Source: Neoconidiobolus thromboides FSU 785
Taxonomy: Eukaryota > Entomophthoromycota > Entomophthoromycetes > Entomophthorales > Neoconidiobolaceae
NCBI GenBank assembly: GCA_025603075.1
Contig: MU626344.1
Span: forward strand, 21,991 to 85,990
Direction: 5' to 3'
DNA length: 64,000 nucleotides
The first letter of the stretch is position 1. Each line of letters begins with the position of its first letter. The position numbers were made by a program, and so were the translations under genes. Below the pieces are notes generated by a model. It did not search any database and was not told the DNA's origin. It was given only the letters and a program-made list of their open reading frames with translations. Below are positions 23,845 to 36,104 of this stretch, piece by piece.

Positions 23845-24294
23845 ATGAGTGAAGGCCAAGCACAACAGGTAGACAACAAACTATATATATAGTAACAAAA
23901 CTAATCGACCTAGCTATTTCTTAGCATTCAAAATAAACTAATCGAAGATGAAAGAAATTTAAATGTCATTCATCAACAGATAGCTACAATTGAAAGAGAA
24001 GTCAAGAGCAATCAACTAATTTTAAGTCAGATTAAAGAGTTTGATAATGTAGAGCGTACCTTTAAATCAGTTGGAAAAATGTAATTAGAACTAAATCCTT
24101 AATTTTTTTACTTTATTAACCTTTTATTAAGGTTTGTATTCACCCCTGTACAGCAGATTGAGAAAGAAAATGTAGATACCACTGCAAAAAATCAAGAACT
24201 TTTACAAGCTTTAAAAAAGAAAGCCAAGTTTTTAGAAAACAAAGTCAATGATACTCGTTCTCACTTGAAAGATGTACTGCATTCAAGAGCTTAA
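23845..24294 (+). CDS. PFD1: Prefoldin subunit 1
   Basis: Three exons are read, with a short first exon. The protein has two long heptad-rich helices flanking a beta hairpin: an N-terminal helix LIEDERNLNVIHQQIATIER, the central SVGKMFVFTPVQQIEKE (matching the G-R-M-F turn of beta-type prefoldins), and a C-terminal helix FLENKVNDTRSHLKDVL. Prefoldin delivers unfolded actin and tubulin to the CCT chaperonin in the cytosol. The first intron is ambiguous: gt at 23869 puts the frame out, while a 33-nt intron starting near 23,902 keeps it, so the first ~16 residues are uncertain. The family's usual length is ~120 residues, consistent here. Confidence 0.75.
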
Positions 24295-24361
24295 TTTTAA
24301 ATAAAAATACTTTTAATTTATATTCTATTTTATTTTATTTTTATCTATATGATTCTATGAC

Positions 24362-26320
24362 TTAAAGAGGTAGCGTAACAAGTGCCTTAAGCAACAGATT
24401 CTTCTCTGAGATTCTACATATAAGTGCAAATCTATGATTACGCGATTTAACATTAAGTAATTCCTTTCTATCCATTTCAATTGAAGTTATTGGAGAAAAC
24501 AAACTAAGTCGATGGTTTATCAATCTCCTTAACACGCTTCCAATTTTAACATAGATCTCATTCGCTTTCTTATGGTGGCTGGTTTTATGTTTTTTATTTT
24601 TTTGTTCTACACTCAATAGATCACTCCATTGTTCATACTTCTCACTCATAAATTCCTTTAATTCGTTTATTCCTTCTTCCTTATCAAATTTAGTCATAAG
24701 CTGTGCTATTTTTGCTTCAGGAAGATGTAAAACATAAAGTAGATTAAAGAAGTTAAAGCTTATTTGCCCTTCACTTAAAATTCGCAAATCCGCTAAATTA
24801 AGCATCTCTTCTTCTTCTTCTTCTTCTTCTTCTTCTTCTTCTTCGTCTACAATTTCACCTTCTATTTCACTTTCATCTATTTCTTGTTCATCTTCATTAT
24901 CACTTTCTTCGCCTTCGCCTCCATCGTCATGATCATTGCCTTCTTCCTCTTCTTCTTCACCCTCGATTTCATCTTCTCCTTCCTCTTCATAAAAAGCCTG
25001 AGCAAGTCTATTAAAAAATTCTACCTTGTTTAGTAGCTCACTATCATTTATTTCATCCTTACTCAAAAACTCCTCAATTACATATTTAGTATTAAATATA
25101 ATATCTTCATCCGGGTTATCCAAGTCTGCAAACCCATATCTTTCTAACAACTCCGAGTTATTAAGTATACCATAAGTATTGAATATTTCTTTATCTTTTT
25201 TACACTTTAACACTACTCTTAACTGTATCTGATTATCTTTATCATAATCTTTATCTAACTCGTAGCATTCTTCTTCATTAAGTTCACTTTTGATGCCACT
25301 GGGCTCAGTTTCTTCTTCATCAATTAATTCAACAACTGAATCTGTATCACTATTATTTGATTTGGAGCATTCTTCTCCTTCTATTTCCTCTTCGTCTAAT
25401 CCTTCTTCTTCAACTGAGTGAACACAATCTTCGATGGCTCCACATTCTTCACATACTGAGTCCGACTCTAAATGTATGTTTTCAGCTCTTGACTTATGAT
25501 TGAACCTAGCTAAAGTTAATAAATTAAGCAATATCATATACTGTTAGTCTTACAAATCAGCTAATGGAACCATAGCTTCACCATGGTATTCATCAACTGC
25601 GAAAGCTCTAGAGTTGACTAAAGTGATAGCATTAAGATACGAGCTTAGAGTAAAAAATGATTTGTCAAAAATAGCAGGGTATTTCTGAACTAGAGGGAGA
25701 ATGATTGTGTTGTAATTTTCAGTAAGCCCTGTCTAAAAACGATCAATGAAACTCAATATATATTATTATTTAAAGCTACTTACTTTATATTCATTTACAA
25801 TACTTCCAATCTGAGTACCATTTAACTTTACCAAGTCACTTTGCTCCCAAAGTGTAGGTACACTTTCAAACTTTTGCATTATATTGAAATAGTCATACCA
25901 TGGTGACCTTTCTTGAATACTTAATTCATACATAAGTGCAATAACCAAAGCAGTCTTGTCAAACATCTCTTCGTCTTCAAAGACATTGGCAATACCACAA
26001 GTTCTATGTGATAATATGGATTCTTTAGGTATCGTGCAAACTAAAAAATATTGTTATTTTTAGAATATTTTTAATAAAAGATTCTTACTTATCTCATCTT
26101 CGTCAATATCCTGTTTAGCAAGGACACCAAAGTCATGTCCTGAAGTAGGTGTTTGGTCATTTTTAATACCATTTCTACTATTATTCTTTAACTCTCTGGT
26201 ACAGTTAACTTTGATTTCTATTTTTTCTTCATCATACCAAATTCTATTAAGCTTCAACCATCTTTTAAACTTGATTAGTAATTGTTCTCCTTGACTATCT
26301 ATTCCATTTAATACTGCCAT
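24362..26320 (-). CDS. RKM4: SETD6/Rkm4-type SET-domain lysine methyltransferase
   Basis: Exons run from ATG 26320 to a stop at 24362. SET-domain landmarks in order are DFGVLAKQDIDEDE, the insert (iSET) region with ERSPWYDYFNIM and NEYKTGLTENYNTIILPLV, MVPLADLFNHK (the NH that binds S-adenosylmethionine), and EIFNTYGILNNSELLERYGF (catalytic Tyr). A Rubisco-LSMT-like C-terminal substrate domain follows. Family members methylate ribosomal protein L42 (Rkm4) or RelA and others (SETD6). Between FNHK and IFNTYG there is an acidic loop, and a second acidic block with a pure Glu run lies in the C-terminal half, so the protein is longer than usual. The gene is divergent from PRP17 (130 bp between starts). 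Confidence 0.85.
24808..24844. repeat. CTT/GAA trinucleotide microsatellite within RKM4 CDS
   Basis: About twelve uninterrupted CTT units encode a run of glutamates on the minus strand. This is a likely length-polymorphic site. Confidence 0.9.
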
Positions 26321-26450
26321 TTTGATAATTAAAAAGCATTCTTTAAATTTTTAATAATTTCTATTTATTCTTTTCATTGGCCATAAAAGAATTTGACTAA
26401 ATCATGGAATTTTATTCCTTTAGATATTGCCCATCTTTCAACTCAAAAAA
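26321..26450. promoter_or_regulatory. Shared promoter of RKM4 and PRP17
   Basis: A 130-bp divergent interval with an ATTGG (inverse CCAAT) motif at 26376-26380, roughly 56 and 71 bp from the two start codons. Confidence 0.45.
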
Positions 26451-28670
26451 ATGGATTTGACCAAATATAATAGCAGTAGTGAAGGGGAAGAAACCACAGC
26501 ACTCCCTCTAGCTGATAAAGTAATCAAATATAAAGTACAAACAGCGCCAGAGGTTGAAATAGAGGTAAGAGGTCATTTTCATCAGTTTTTTCTTATGAGA
26601 TAACCTTATTTGTAGAAACAAGACATATATAAAAATTACATTAAAGAAGATAAAAATAGTGCAAAAAAAGTGGGTGGGTTAGCCACCAGATCAATCATGG
26701 AAATCAATATTCCTTATGAGCACATGCCAAAACAGGAAGATTTATCCAATCATCCAAGTGAAAAAGCGCAGCAATTATTAGCAAAACAGGGAGTTTATGG
26801 TAAATTTAATTGACCATTTTTGATGGCTTGGCTTTAATTTTCTACAGGTCACCTTGAGCCTCAATCTTATTCGGATTACCATTTCATGGCTCAAAATCAT
26901 AATTTCCTATCCAGAGGATTTGCAAAGGATCCCAGTATTAATACTTTAGATGATAAGGGAAACTTAGGACGTGGTATGGACGGCACTGGATATGTTGGAG
27001 ATGTAGAAAAATTCAATCATTATAATGGTATTAACTGAAATATTCAAATTAGAGACAAAGTTCATTAAAATAATTTATTAAAGGTATTGATGTTGGCCTT
27101 GAGATGCCTAAAAAGATACGCAAAGAAATTAAAAGTAAAAGAAAGTCTAAAGGAGATGTGGCGGTATTAGAAGGGGAAAATGCTTATCTTGGACCTTGGG
27201 CTGGGTACCAAGAAGATAAAACTGACGAGCCGCCAGAGGCTAGTTTAGAGGTAATGGATATAATATTGATTTTATAGAATACTCTATAACTTTTAATAGG
27301 ATTTAACTAAAGAAGCCCTTTCTGAAGAAGAAGAAGAAAAGAAAAAGAAAAAAGTTAGGGAATTGGCAGAGGGTATGGAATCAAGTATATTCCATGGTAA
27401 TAATTTTTTTTATTAAAGATAGAATTATAATGGTAACATAATTTTAAAGGTACTGAAGAGCGTGATTATCTTGGAAGAACATACATGCACATACCGCTTG
27501 ATTTAGATGTTGATTTACATGCTGAGCCTGGCTCAGTACAAAATTTCTTACCAAAGAAATTAATACATACTTGGGAAGGTCATGCTAAAGGAACATCCTG
27601 TGCTAGGTTGTTTCCAGGCTCAGGACATTTATTATTGTCTTGTGGTATGGATTCTAAAGTTAAAGTAGGTCTAATTTTAAACAACATTTTAAATAGTTAA
27701 TAATTTATATTTAGTTATGGGATGTTTATCATGAACGTGAATTGTTGCGATCATATATTGGGCACAATAAAACGATACGTGAAGTTAATTTTAGTAGTGA
27801 TGGTTCAAGGTTTATTTCATGCTCCTATGATCGATTTATTAAGATTTGGGATACTGAAACTGGTAAAATCATTTAGTAAAGTGTTTTTATACATTTATTC
27901 ATCTATTGTTAGGCCAATGTATACGTACTATTACCACCGGAAAGATCCCATATACAGCTAAATTTATGCCAGACCCAAATCGACAAAATATAATCATGGC
28001 TGGGTTTTCAGATAAAAAAATCATACAGGTAAACAAAATTACTATTTGTTATTATATTGTATTATTTACTCACTTTTCTAGTTCGACATAAATAGCGGCA
28101 ACATCAAACAGGAATACGACCAGCATTTAGGAGCCATTAACAGCATTACCTTTGTAGATGATAATAAAAGATTCATGTCTACCTCAGACGATAAAACTTT
28201 ACGTGTATGGGAAAATGATATACCCGTAGTGATCAAATATGTAGCTGAACCTCATATGCACTCAATGCCAAGTGTAAGTTTGCATCCAAGCAAAAAATAT
28301 GTGGCCTGTCAATCTTTAGACAATCAAATATTGATTTATGGAGCTAAAGGTAGATTCTCTCAAAACAATAAAAAACGCTTTACAGGCCACGTTGTGGCTG
28401 GGTATGCATGTCAACCTAACTTTTCTCCTGATGGGAGATTTTTAATTTCAGGGGATGCTGATGGCTCCCTTTGGTTTTGGGATTGGAAGACTACAAAGGT
28501 TTTAAAGTAAGTTTAGTATTGTATTACGCTATTTATTTTGATTCATTAATTTTATTTGAAGAAAAATGAAATGTCATAAATCGGTACTTATTGGTTGTGA
28601 ATGGCACCCACATGAAACCTCAAAGGTCGTTACTTGGTCCTGGGATGGGTCCATTAAATACTGGGATTAA
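26451..28670 (+). CDS. PRP17: Pre-mRNA splicing factor Prp17/CDC40
   Basis: About nine exons give an N-terminal region without repeats and a C-terminal seven-bladed WD40 propeller. Recognised parts are [11 protein letters not shown] and [20 protein letters not shown] (the conserved Prp17 linker), then WD units such as [51 protein letters not shown] and [16 protein letters not shown], ending [14 protein letters not shown]. Prp17 joins the spliceosome for the second step. The protein ends right after the last WD, as usual in this family. The two internal frames before the WD exons are clean after removing gt...ag introns of about 45-60 nt. The start at 26451 gives [14 protein letters not shown]. 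Confidence 0.93.
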
Positions 28671-28722
28671 TAAAGATAATTATTAAATATGCCTAATTAA
28701 AGAGTATTTATTCATTTGCATT

Positions 28723-31320
28723 TTATTTTAAATAAAGTGGTAAAACACATCTTGCAGATATACAATCCAATATCCAGTAATAAGGAACAGAACAATGATC
28801 ATCAATGTTAGAATCACTCGGATATACTTTTAGCACGTGGTTTTTATTTGGAAAAGGAATTAATCTAAAATTATTGACTAATGCAAAATTTTTATACTCA
28901 CCATCTTCACTCCCATGATTATCATCATTGTTATTACTTAATATATTCTTTCCCTTATCATTTTGTAGTAAAATATTATAACTTCCATTCAAACTCAACA
29001 TACTTTTAAACTTTGTTATGTTCAAGTTCTTCTCTTCAGTTATGGATGGAATTAGAATACTATAATCATCATAGTCATAGCTTATTTTACCATCCAAAAG
29101 TGAGATTAACTTAATTAAATCTTCTTTGCTTGGCCTAACATTTTTGAAGTTACCTACAAAAGCAAATGAATATCCATCAAAAAAATTAAGTTTATTCAAT
29201 GATTTCATGGGCTGAATACTATTTATTAACGGTCCATATGCTTTAGTACCATAAGTATAATAATCCATTTCCTCAATAACCCTTTCCTCTAATAAACTAT
29301 CGAATAGCCAATTTACATCTACTACATTTACGTTATGAATTAAACATAGTAAATATTTAAACGTTCTTTGTGCAATCAGTCTACCATTATGCTGAGTGCC
29401 ATCTACAATTAGATGACTAATTTTACCATAGCTTAGATCCTTTTTCACTTCTTTAATTAGGATTCCGACAGTATTTAATTCCTCCATCGTTTTATCCACT
29501 TTCTTTCTCATATTCAGTGTTAAATTTGAAAACGCTATATAAATAGGCTTATTGTTAGGCGCCTTACCGTTATCATTAACATTCTCTTTTATTAACTTGG
29601 TCATCTTATTCTTATTAGAATGACTTTGACTTGATTCTTTACTAGCTGTATGATCTATATTACTAGATGTTCTTTTCTGCGCTTTGCTTTTAATATTCAT
29701 AGCTATTTTAATCTGTCGCTTTAGTACCTCATCAACTCTATCTTTATGATCTTTTTTTGGCCCTCCACATCCTTCACATGCCTTATAGCGTGGATTATTT
29801 AAGTAAGTACAACTTAAGCACTCCCACCTATCTTTACTGTATATATTACTTTGTGTATTTATTTTACACTTATTTTTCTTTGGTCTTTCTTTAACTATAT
29901 ATTTTTGGACCTCCTCAGGTTTAATTTCTTCATCTCTTTCTTCCATTTTTACAAGTTTATTATTTAATAATGTATTTGGCTTATAATGATATTTTACTGC
30001 TGTACATTTGATTGTTATTTTCTTACTGACTTCGTATTTATTAGGTGGTTCTATTTTATTTGTATTCTTATTACTTAAACTATTATTCAAATTTCCATTG
30101 TTATTTAAATTATCTTTGAAGCTATTATTACTAGTCGTACTTGTGTAATAATTTTCTAGTATAAGTTGATTTGCGATATCCTTAGTATTATGACTCAAAA
30201 CTGGTTTATCTTGAGATAATTCATGTGGTCTTACATTATCCTTAAACTCTTCTTTATTATCTTCTTTATTATCTTCTTTATCAACTAAAATACTTTCATT
30301 GAATATCATCTGGTTCTCACAAACTCCATTTGAATCATTATTTTCGTATGCATTAGTTTCATCACTATTTAATATATGAGTTTCATACTTCCTGTCCGCT
30401 TCTTTATTACTTAGTTCATGGTCATAACTCCTACTAACGCCCAAATTATATTCCCTAATTAATCTTTCTTGATCAAAAAAAGTAAGTTGAACTGAACGTC
30501 CTGTTTTAATAGGCTTCTTTTCAGATAAGTTATCCTTAATTGGGACCACTTCTTGATTGTTAGTTTCTTCGGGTGAAGGTGTAAAAAGGGCATTTTTTAA
30601 TAGCGAATGAGCATCTGACTGTGTTTCAGCCTCATTAGTAATTTCTTCTGGTGATGTAAAATAGATTTTCTTTAGTTCTGTGTCAATATTCGAGTCATTC
30701 ATACTTTTCTGATTAGCTCCCTTTTCTTTAGCATCGTCTTTTAAACCCCCTTTCAATCTAAATTGACTTTGATGATTGATCGCTTTTTCTTTTGTATTAA
30801 AGTTTATTATCTCATCCAATTCAACTGTAGTTTCTCTATGAATATCTTTTTCTTTCAACTTTCGATCTCGTTTATTAGCTTCTTTTCCTCTTGCATCACA
30901 ATTTAAATTTTCCTTCAGTTTAGCTCCGATGTCCTTCTTAGCCTCGTTTTGTTTCGTGTCACTACTCGATACTTCTTTTAGCCTAGTTCCTCTTTGGCTA
31001 TTAAGTTCTTTTTCATTTACATTGCCCTCTACTTCTTCCAAGCTCTCTTTGTCTGGCTCAAACAATAGCTCTTGAAGATCACTAAATAGATTTTGAATTT
31101 CTGTCAAACTATTACTCGCCTTCAGATTGCCTGGAAACGCTAAACATTTACATTGTGGACACATACCCCTTGTACCCACATACATCAAAGCACAATCAAA
31201 ACAAAACGAATGTCCACAGGAGTACAGTGTACTTGGTGATTCCGTTGGCTTGAAACAGATATTGCAAGTCAATAAATCGGCTATGTTTTTTAGCCTTGTT
31301 TTGAAGCTGGGAGGTGACAT
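28723..31320 (-). CDS. RING / RanBP2-zinc-finger / tandem-BRCT protein, BARD1- or BRCA1-like
   Basis: This is a single-exon gene of 865 residues. The RING is C3HC4: C19-x2-C22-x12-C35-x-H37-x2-C40-x2-C43-x10-C54-x2-C57. The spacing and the following CLAFPGNLKASNSL resemble the BARD1 RING and its C-terminal helix. A long disordered Lys/Glu/Asn-rich middle is followed by WECLSCTYLNNPRYKACEGC at about residue 500 (RanBP2-type zinc finger, W-x-C-x2-C and C-x2-C). Two BRCT-like repeats fill about 610-860, with HLIVDG, VVDVNWLFDSL and a final YYWILDC. RING plus C-terminal BRCT pair indicates a DNA-repair E3 ligase. Ankyrin repeats typical of animal BARD1 are not seen, so orthology is unproved. Confidence 0.75.
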   Translation of the reverse strand: MSPPSFKTRLKNIADLLTCNICFKPTESPSTLYSCGHSFCFDCALMYVGTRGMCPQCKCLAFPGNLKASNSLTEIQNLFSDLQELLFEPDKESLEEVEGNVNEKELNSQRGTRLKEVSSSDTKQNEAKKDIGAKLKENLNCDARGKEANKRDRKLKEKDIHRETTVELDEIINFNTKEKAINHQSQFRLKGGLKDDAKEKGANQKSMNDSNIDTELKKIYFTSPEEITNEAETQSDAHSLLKNALFTPSPEETNNQEVVPIKDNLSEKKPIKTGRSVQLTFFDQERLIREYNLGVSRSYDHELSNKEADRKYETHILNSDETNAYENNDSNGVCENQMIFNESILVDKEDNKEDNKEEFKDNVRPHELSQDKPVLSHNTKDIANQLILENYYTSTTSNNSFKDNLNNNGNLNNSLSNKNTNKIEPPNKYEVSKKITIKCTAVKYHYKPNTLLNNKLVKMEERDEEIKPEEVQKYIVKERPKKNKCKINTQSNIYSKDRWECLSCTYLNNPRYKACEGCGGPKKDHKDRVDEVLKRQIKIAMNIKSKAQKRTSSNIDHTASKESSQSHSNKNKMTKLIKENVNDNGKAPNNKPIYIAFSNLTLNMRKKVDKTMEELNTVGILIKEVKKDLSYGKISHLIVDGTQHNGRLIAQRTFKYLLCLIHNVNVVDVNWLFDSLLEERVIEEMDYYTYGTKAYGPLINSIQPMKSLNKLNFFDGYSFAFVGNFKNVRPSKEDLIKLISLLDGKISYDYDDYSILIPSITEEKNLNITKFKSMLSLNGSYNILLQNDKGKNILSNNNDDNHGSEDGEYKNFALVNNFRLIPFPNKNHVLKVYPSDSNIDDHCSVPYYWILDCISARCVLPLYLK

Positions 31321-31662
31321 TTTGGTTATAAATTGGAAATAAAGAAAGAATCTAAATTTAGTAAACTAAGTACTATTATCATCAGTTTTCGTGTATGCAG
31401 TTTAGTTCTAAGTTTATTAAATGAAACTATTGTTGAATTCAATCATAATCTATTGGTTAGAAAATATCAAAAATTGAAATATTACATTAATAAATTGAGT
31501 AGATTTTATCATTTTAGTATAAGCAAGCTAAGTTAACTTACACTCACCTGCTCAACTTTCATTATATTAACATTGACTTGCTAGAAAATGTAAACTATAA
31601 ACTAATACTATCTTCATAATACTTAAATCAAAAATAAGCTATAAAACACAAATAAAATTTAA
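31321..31662 (-). promoter_or_regulatory. Upstream region of the RING-BRCT gene; PEX5 downstream region
   Basis: This 342-bp gap holds the 5' region of the RING-BRCT gene and the 3' end of PEX5, both on the minus strand. An ATTGG lies at about 31333 but is very close to the start codon. No gene is seen. Confidence 0.35.
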
Positions 31663-33914
31663 TTAAAAGGTAAACTCTTCACGGAAAGAATTGATGTCTT
31701 TAGCGTCGCATTTCTCTACCAAATCGGTACGATCCAACATATACAAGGTCATTCTCAAAGTATCCCATACATGAGAAGAGGATCTAGTACTATTGAGAGG
31801 TAATGAAGAACCAGAAGGATCCTTAGTGTTATTTTCTTGAGATTGTAAAGATAAAGCAGCTAAGAGGTGTTCGGCAGCTTCATGATATTGGCCAAGGTTG
31901 ATAGAACTGATAGCTAGATTGTATCTAGCTCTTATAAAGGTAGGGTTCAATTCTAAAGCTTTGAAGTAAGCTTCCATGGCCTTGGATGGTTCTTGGCTAT
32001 TGGCTAAGGTGGCACCTAATTTATTCCATAATAAATAATCCTAAATATATTTAGTTAATAAAATATAATAATATCATAGAAGTCATTACATCTGGTCTGG
32101 TAGATAAAGCAGATTCAAAACAGTCTACTGCTTTATCATATTCCTCAGAAATATTCAATAAAACACCTAAAGCAATTTGTACTTCTGGATCAAAAGTATC
32201 GGTAGTATTAGCCCTAACTGCATCTAAGTAAAGGTTGAATATGTATTCATGGCGTTGATCCCCATTTTGTGGCGGGTTGGGTCTAACAAGATGTTTATAG
32301 GTTGGGCTGTTTTGTACCCATGATTCTAAAGCATCATACGCATCATTGATGCAATTTTCATTGGTATAAGAAACTGCTAAAGCTAACCAAGCATCACATA
32401 AAGAGGGGTCCAAAGATACTGCTTGTCTCAATGCAGCAATGGCAGCTGCTTCCCTTTCATTTTCTTGTTGTCTTAATCCTAATTTATGCCATGCAGAGGC
32501 ATCTTCTGGATTAATTTGGGTTTTTGCTTCCAGAGCAGGTAAGGAAGTAGCAAGGTCCTTACTGTTGATAGCAGAATCTAAAATTTCTTGTGGTGCATCC
32601 AAAAAATGATTCACTTTCGAGAATGGATAATGATCATAAATTGGATTAGCAGATCGATTGATCTTCGAGGCAGTTTCATATTTTTCCCAATCTTTTTGTA
32701 ATTTGTCCCATTCAATGTCTTGCGGATTTTCATTCATACTGAGTATTTGTTCTTTATAGTCGTCTACCCAATTACTAAATTTAAAGGCTTGCTCAAATTC
32801 TTCATCTGATAACTCAGCAAGACTAGTTTTTGGCTCGTCAAATCTTTCATCTTGGCTTTGAATAAATTCTTCTGCCCAATTCTTAGTCACATCTTGTGGA
32901 TTGAGTCCATTTAATTTTGAAGAATCTAAATGACCTGTAGAGGTCATTCCATCGCTCTGCTTGAAACTTTCACCTGTTTCTACAATTTTATCACCATCCA
33001 CCTTCAGTTCACCATCACTAAATCCTTTGACCATATTAATAAATTTAGAATCTCTAAATTTAGGATTTGAGTCAACATCTACGTTATTAAGAAGCATTTC
33101 AGCTGTTTTCGCCATTAAATCTTTCTCGCTAACTGTTTCTTTATTGTTCAATATTTCTTCCTGTGCTTTTTCAAATATTTGAGCCCATTGAGTGCTATCC
33201 ATGCTAGGCTGTTTTACTGATACTGAAGGCTGCTCATAGACTAGAAATAATAAATATTTATATCAAATTTTAATAATAATTTTACTCATAGGACGGGCCA
33301 TTGGCATAAAAGGACGATGAAAGGGCATCATTCTATTGGTTCTCATTTCCATAGGGCGACTATTTTCTTGAGTCACATGGAATTTTGAAAATTCTTGACC
33401 CCACTCAGAATGGGATTGACTTTGATTTGAGTGCACCTCCATATTGTTATGAAAATGGCTTGTACTTGGACCTTCTATGGCCATATGCTCAAATTCTTCC
33501 ACGAAATCTTTGTTCATTTGGCGATGCCCCAAAACCTGCTCCCTTTGGTATAAGGACATGCCTTCTAATTCATTAGACACCCTCCCTAACATTGGGCCAT
33601 CTTTCATAAATCGAGCATGGTTGTTAAAGTCTAAATGCTATAAAAGAATAAGTTTTTGGCTTTATGTTATATAGAAATAAACTACATTTTGATCTTCACG
33701 ATGCATAGCTAAGTTTTGGAAGTTCTAAATCTGTCAATAAATGAAATTTAACAATAATGTGGCTAATTACCTGCTCTGCATGAAATTGATTCCCATTTAA
33801 GTTTTGATTTTCTCTCATATTACCGCCACTAATTTGAGGCAGTAATTTGGCTAATGGATTATTACTCCCAGAACAATCTGGACCACCAGTAATTATATCT
33901 TTTAAGGCTGACAT
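31663..33914 (-). CDS. PEX5: Peroxisomal targeting signal 1 receptor Pex5
   Basis: About five exons are read. The N-terminus MSALKDIITGGPDCSGSN carries the single conserved cysteine that is ubiquitinated for receptor recycling. The disordered first half contains aromatic W-x3-F/Y motifs for Pex14/Pex13 (WGQEF, WAQIF, WAEEF, WVDDY). The C-terminal half is a run of tetratricopeptide repeats, e.g. INPEDASAWHKLGLRQQENE, VSLDPSLCDAWLALAVSYTN and LNPTFIRARYNLAISSINLG, that bind the SKL-type signal. It delivers PTS1 cargo to peroxisomes. Length is near 600 residues, as usual. The ATG at 33914 is chosen because MSALKD is the expected start. The CCAAT motif at 34030 lies about 115 bp upstream. Confidence 0.93.
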
Positions 33915-34279
33915 GTTTTTCAATTAATTTTTAAAAAAGTAAAATTATAATTAATAATCGATTGCTTTTATTTTTTTAGCTATACTTTGATTTTCATGCT
34001 ATTTTGGTTTGGCTTTTAATGCCCTTCAACCAATCAAAAAAAAGTATATGGTGACTAATACGTCTTAGTGGAGCTGGTAATTTGTAGCTTAGGACTAAAC
34101 TTTAGTTAAAATGAGTCCAATGATAATGAGTAAAAAACAACTCCTCTAATAATAAAATATTTTAAAATATAGAACAAACTATAAACTCACAAAAAAAATA
34201 AATTAAAAAAATAAATTCTATTTTATAACAAATTATAAGATTTTATATAAACTGCTTTTCTAGATATAGTACATCTTAT
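33915..34279 (-). promoter_or_regulatory. PEX5 upstream region with CCAAT box
   Basis: The gap contains CAACCAATCA with the CCAAT core at 34030-34034, about 115 bp upstream of the PEX5 start. No gene is recognised. Confidence 0.4.
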
Positions 34280-36104
34280 TTAATTATCAAGTTCAATTGT
34301 GGCTCCACGCTTAATTTTGCCCCATCCAATAAGTCTATTAATAATAAATTAATACTCTTGATACTATTATTATTGCTATACAATTTACCTCCAATGTTTA
34401 TCAATACGACGGGACAAAGCAATCTTTTCGCCTAACTCAGTACAAGCTGGGGAAGTTAAAGCAATCTTAGCCATATCTCCCTTAACAGTCAACACTCTGC
34501 CACCAGTAGAAGTAGAACCAATATTTACCATTAATACTTCGGCTTTGGCTAATTTTTGTACCTATAATGATTATGAATTTCTATAATTAACATTGTAAAT
34601 TAAAATTACTTTAGCCTGTTTTTTATCATCTGTCTTTACACCAAGTAATCGACGTAACAAAAAGAAATTAATTTCCAATTCCGTATAAATGGCTGGTAAT
34701 TTGCCTACAGCTCCTAACACCTAATAATGATTTAATAAAGCTAAAAACATTATTTTCCTATCATTTACTTGTCCAACCAAACGATCAGCACGACACAATG
34801 TAGGATCAATTTTAGTACCAACACCTAAAAACTAATTAATCTATTTAATTTGCTGTATATGTTGTATTTTACCAATTAAACCTCCAGGAACAGCAAAGGC
34901 TAATTGATTACTTTCAGCAAGTAAAGTAACAATCCTTGAGAAAATAGGTCTAACTTTAAGGGAACCTTCAGCATCCTTAGTTACAATACCTGGTCTAACT
35001 TCAATTTCATCTCCTAACTAATAGAAAATTGATATAAAATATTTACTTTAAAATCAAAGTCCCTTACTTTAAGAACGCCAGTAAGTAAAGATCCACCAGC
35101 AACACCACCCTTAAGATCAGCAACTTCAGATCCAGGCTTATTAACATCGAATGAACGAATAACAATTAATCTAGGATCGGATGTAAAGTCTCTTACAGGA
35201 ACTGGAATACGCTTGCAAATATACTCATTAACAGCATCAATATTGTATTTCAATTGTGCAGAAATGGGTACAATAGGTGCACCATCAGCTACAGTACCAC
35301 GTACAAAGTCTAAGATGGATTGATAATGCTCTTCAGCTGCACTTGGTTTGATTAAATCCACTTTATTTTGTAATATAATAATGTGCTGTAACTTCATAAT
35401 CTCAATAGCTGCTAAATGCTCTGAAGTTTGAGGTTGAGGACAGGATTCATTACCGGCAATAAGTAATAATGCTGCGTCCATCACAGCAGCTCCGTTTAAC
35501 ATGGTAGCCATAAGAATATCGTGACCAGGACAATCAACAAATGATACATGACTATTGGGTGTTAATGTTTTTCTTAAATACTGATTGAGATTATTACCGT
35601 TCTAATTTCATGGTTCCACCACAGCCTGGTCTTTCGCAAGGTGGGCTGTCTTCTTTATCAGAACGATAAGAACGATAACATCCTGGTCTTGTACATTCTT
35701 CATTGGTACATTTGTAAATCTGCAAAATTATAAGATGTATTATTATATTAGTTAACTCATTTTTACTTTTGCGTTAGCATAACCAAGTTTAATGGTAATA
35801 TTACGCTCCAATTCGTTCTTAAATCTAACAGTCTACATTAAAATAACGTTAATTTGTAATTTTTTGATTTTTTGTATTCTCCACTTACTTGTACACCAGA
35901 AATGGCTTTTACAACGGTAGATTTACCATGAGCTACGTGACCAATAGTACCTGAATAATTCGTAAATTAATCATTGTTTTATATTTTTTGAATTCATATC
36001 CTACCAATATTGATGGTAGCTTGCTTTGAGATAACCTCAGGATGAAGTGGATGTAAAGTATTAACATCAATATTCATCTTTGGAATTGTTTCTATTTCGG
36101 TCAT
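34280..36104 (-). CDS. GCD11: Translation initiation factor eIF2 gamma subunit
   Basis: At least seven exons give [20 protein letters not shown], then [19 protein letters not shown] (P-loop), a zinc-ribbon-like region with [11 protein letters not shown] and [28 protein letters not shown] (G3), LQNKVDLIK (G4) and [11 protein letters not shown] (G5). They continue into the two beta-barrel domains with [13 protein letters not shown] and [20 protein letters not shown] and end [19 protein letters not shown]. It brings initiator Met-tRNA to the 40S ribosome. The protein is near the family's usual ~460-470 residues. A CCAAT box at 36203 lies about 100 bp upstream. It is transcribed away from the DOPA-dioxygenase-like gene, with 565 bp between. 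Confidence 0.95.
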
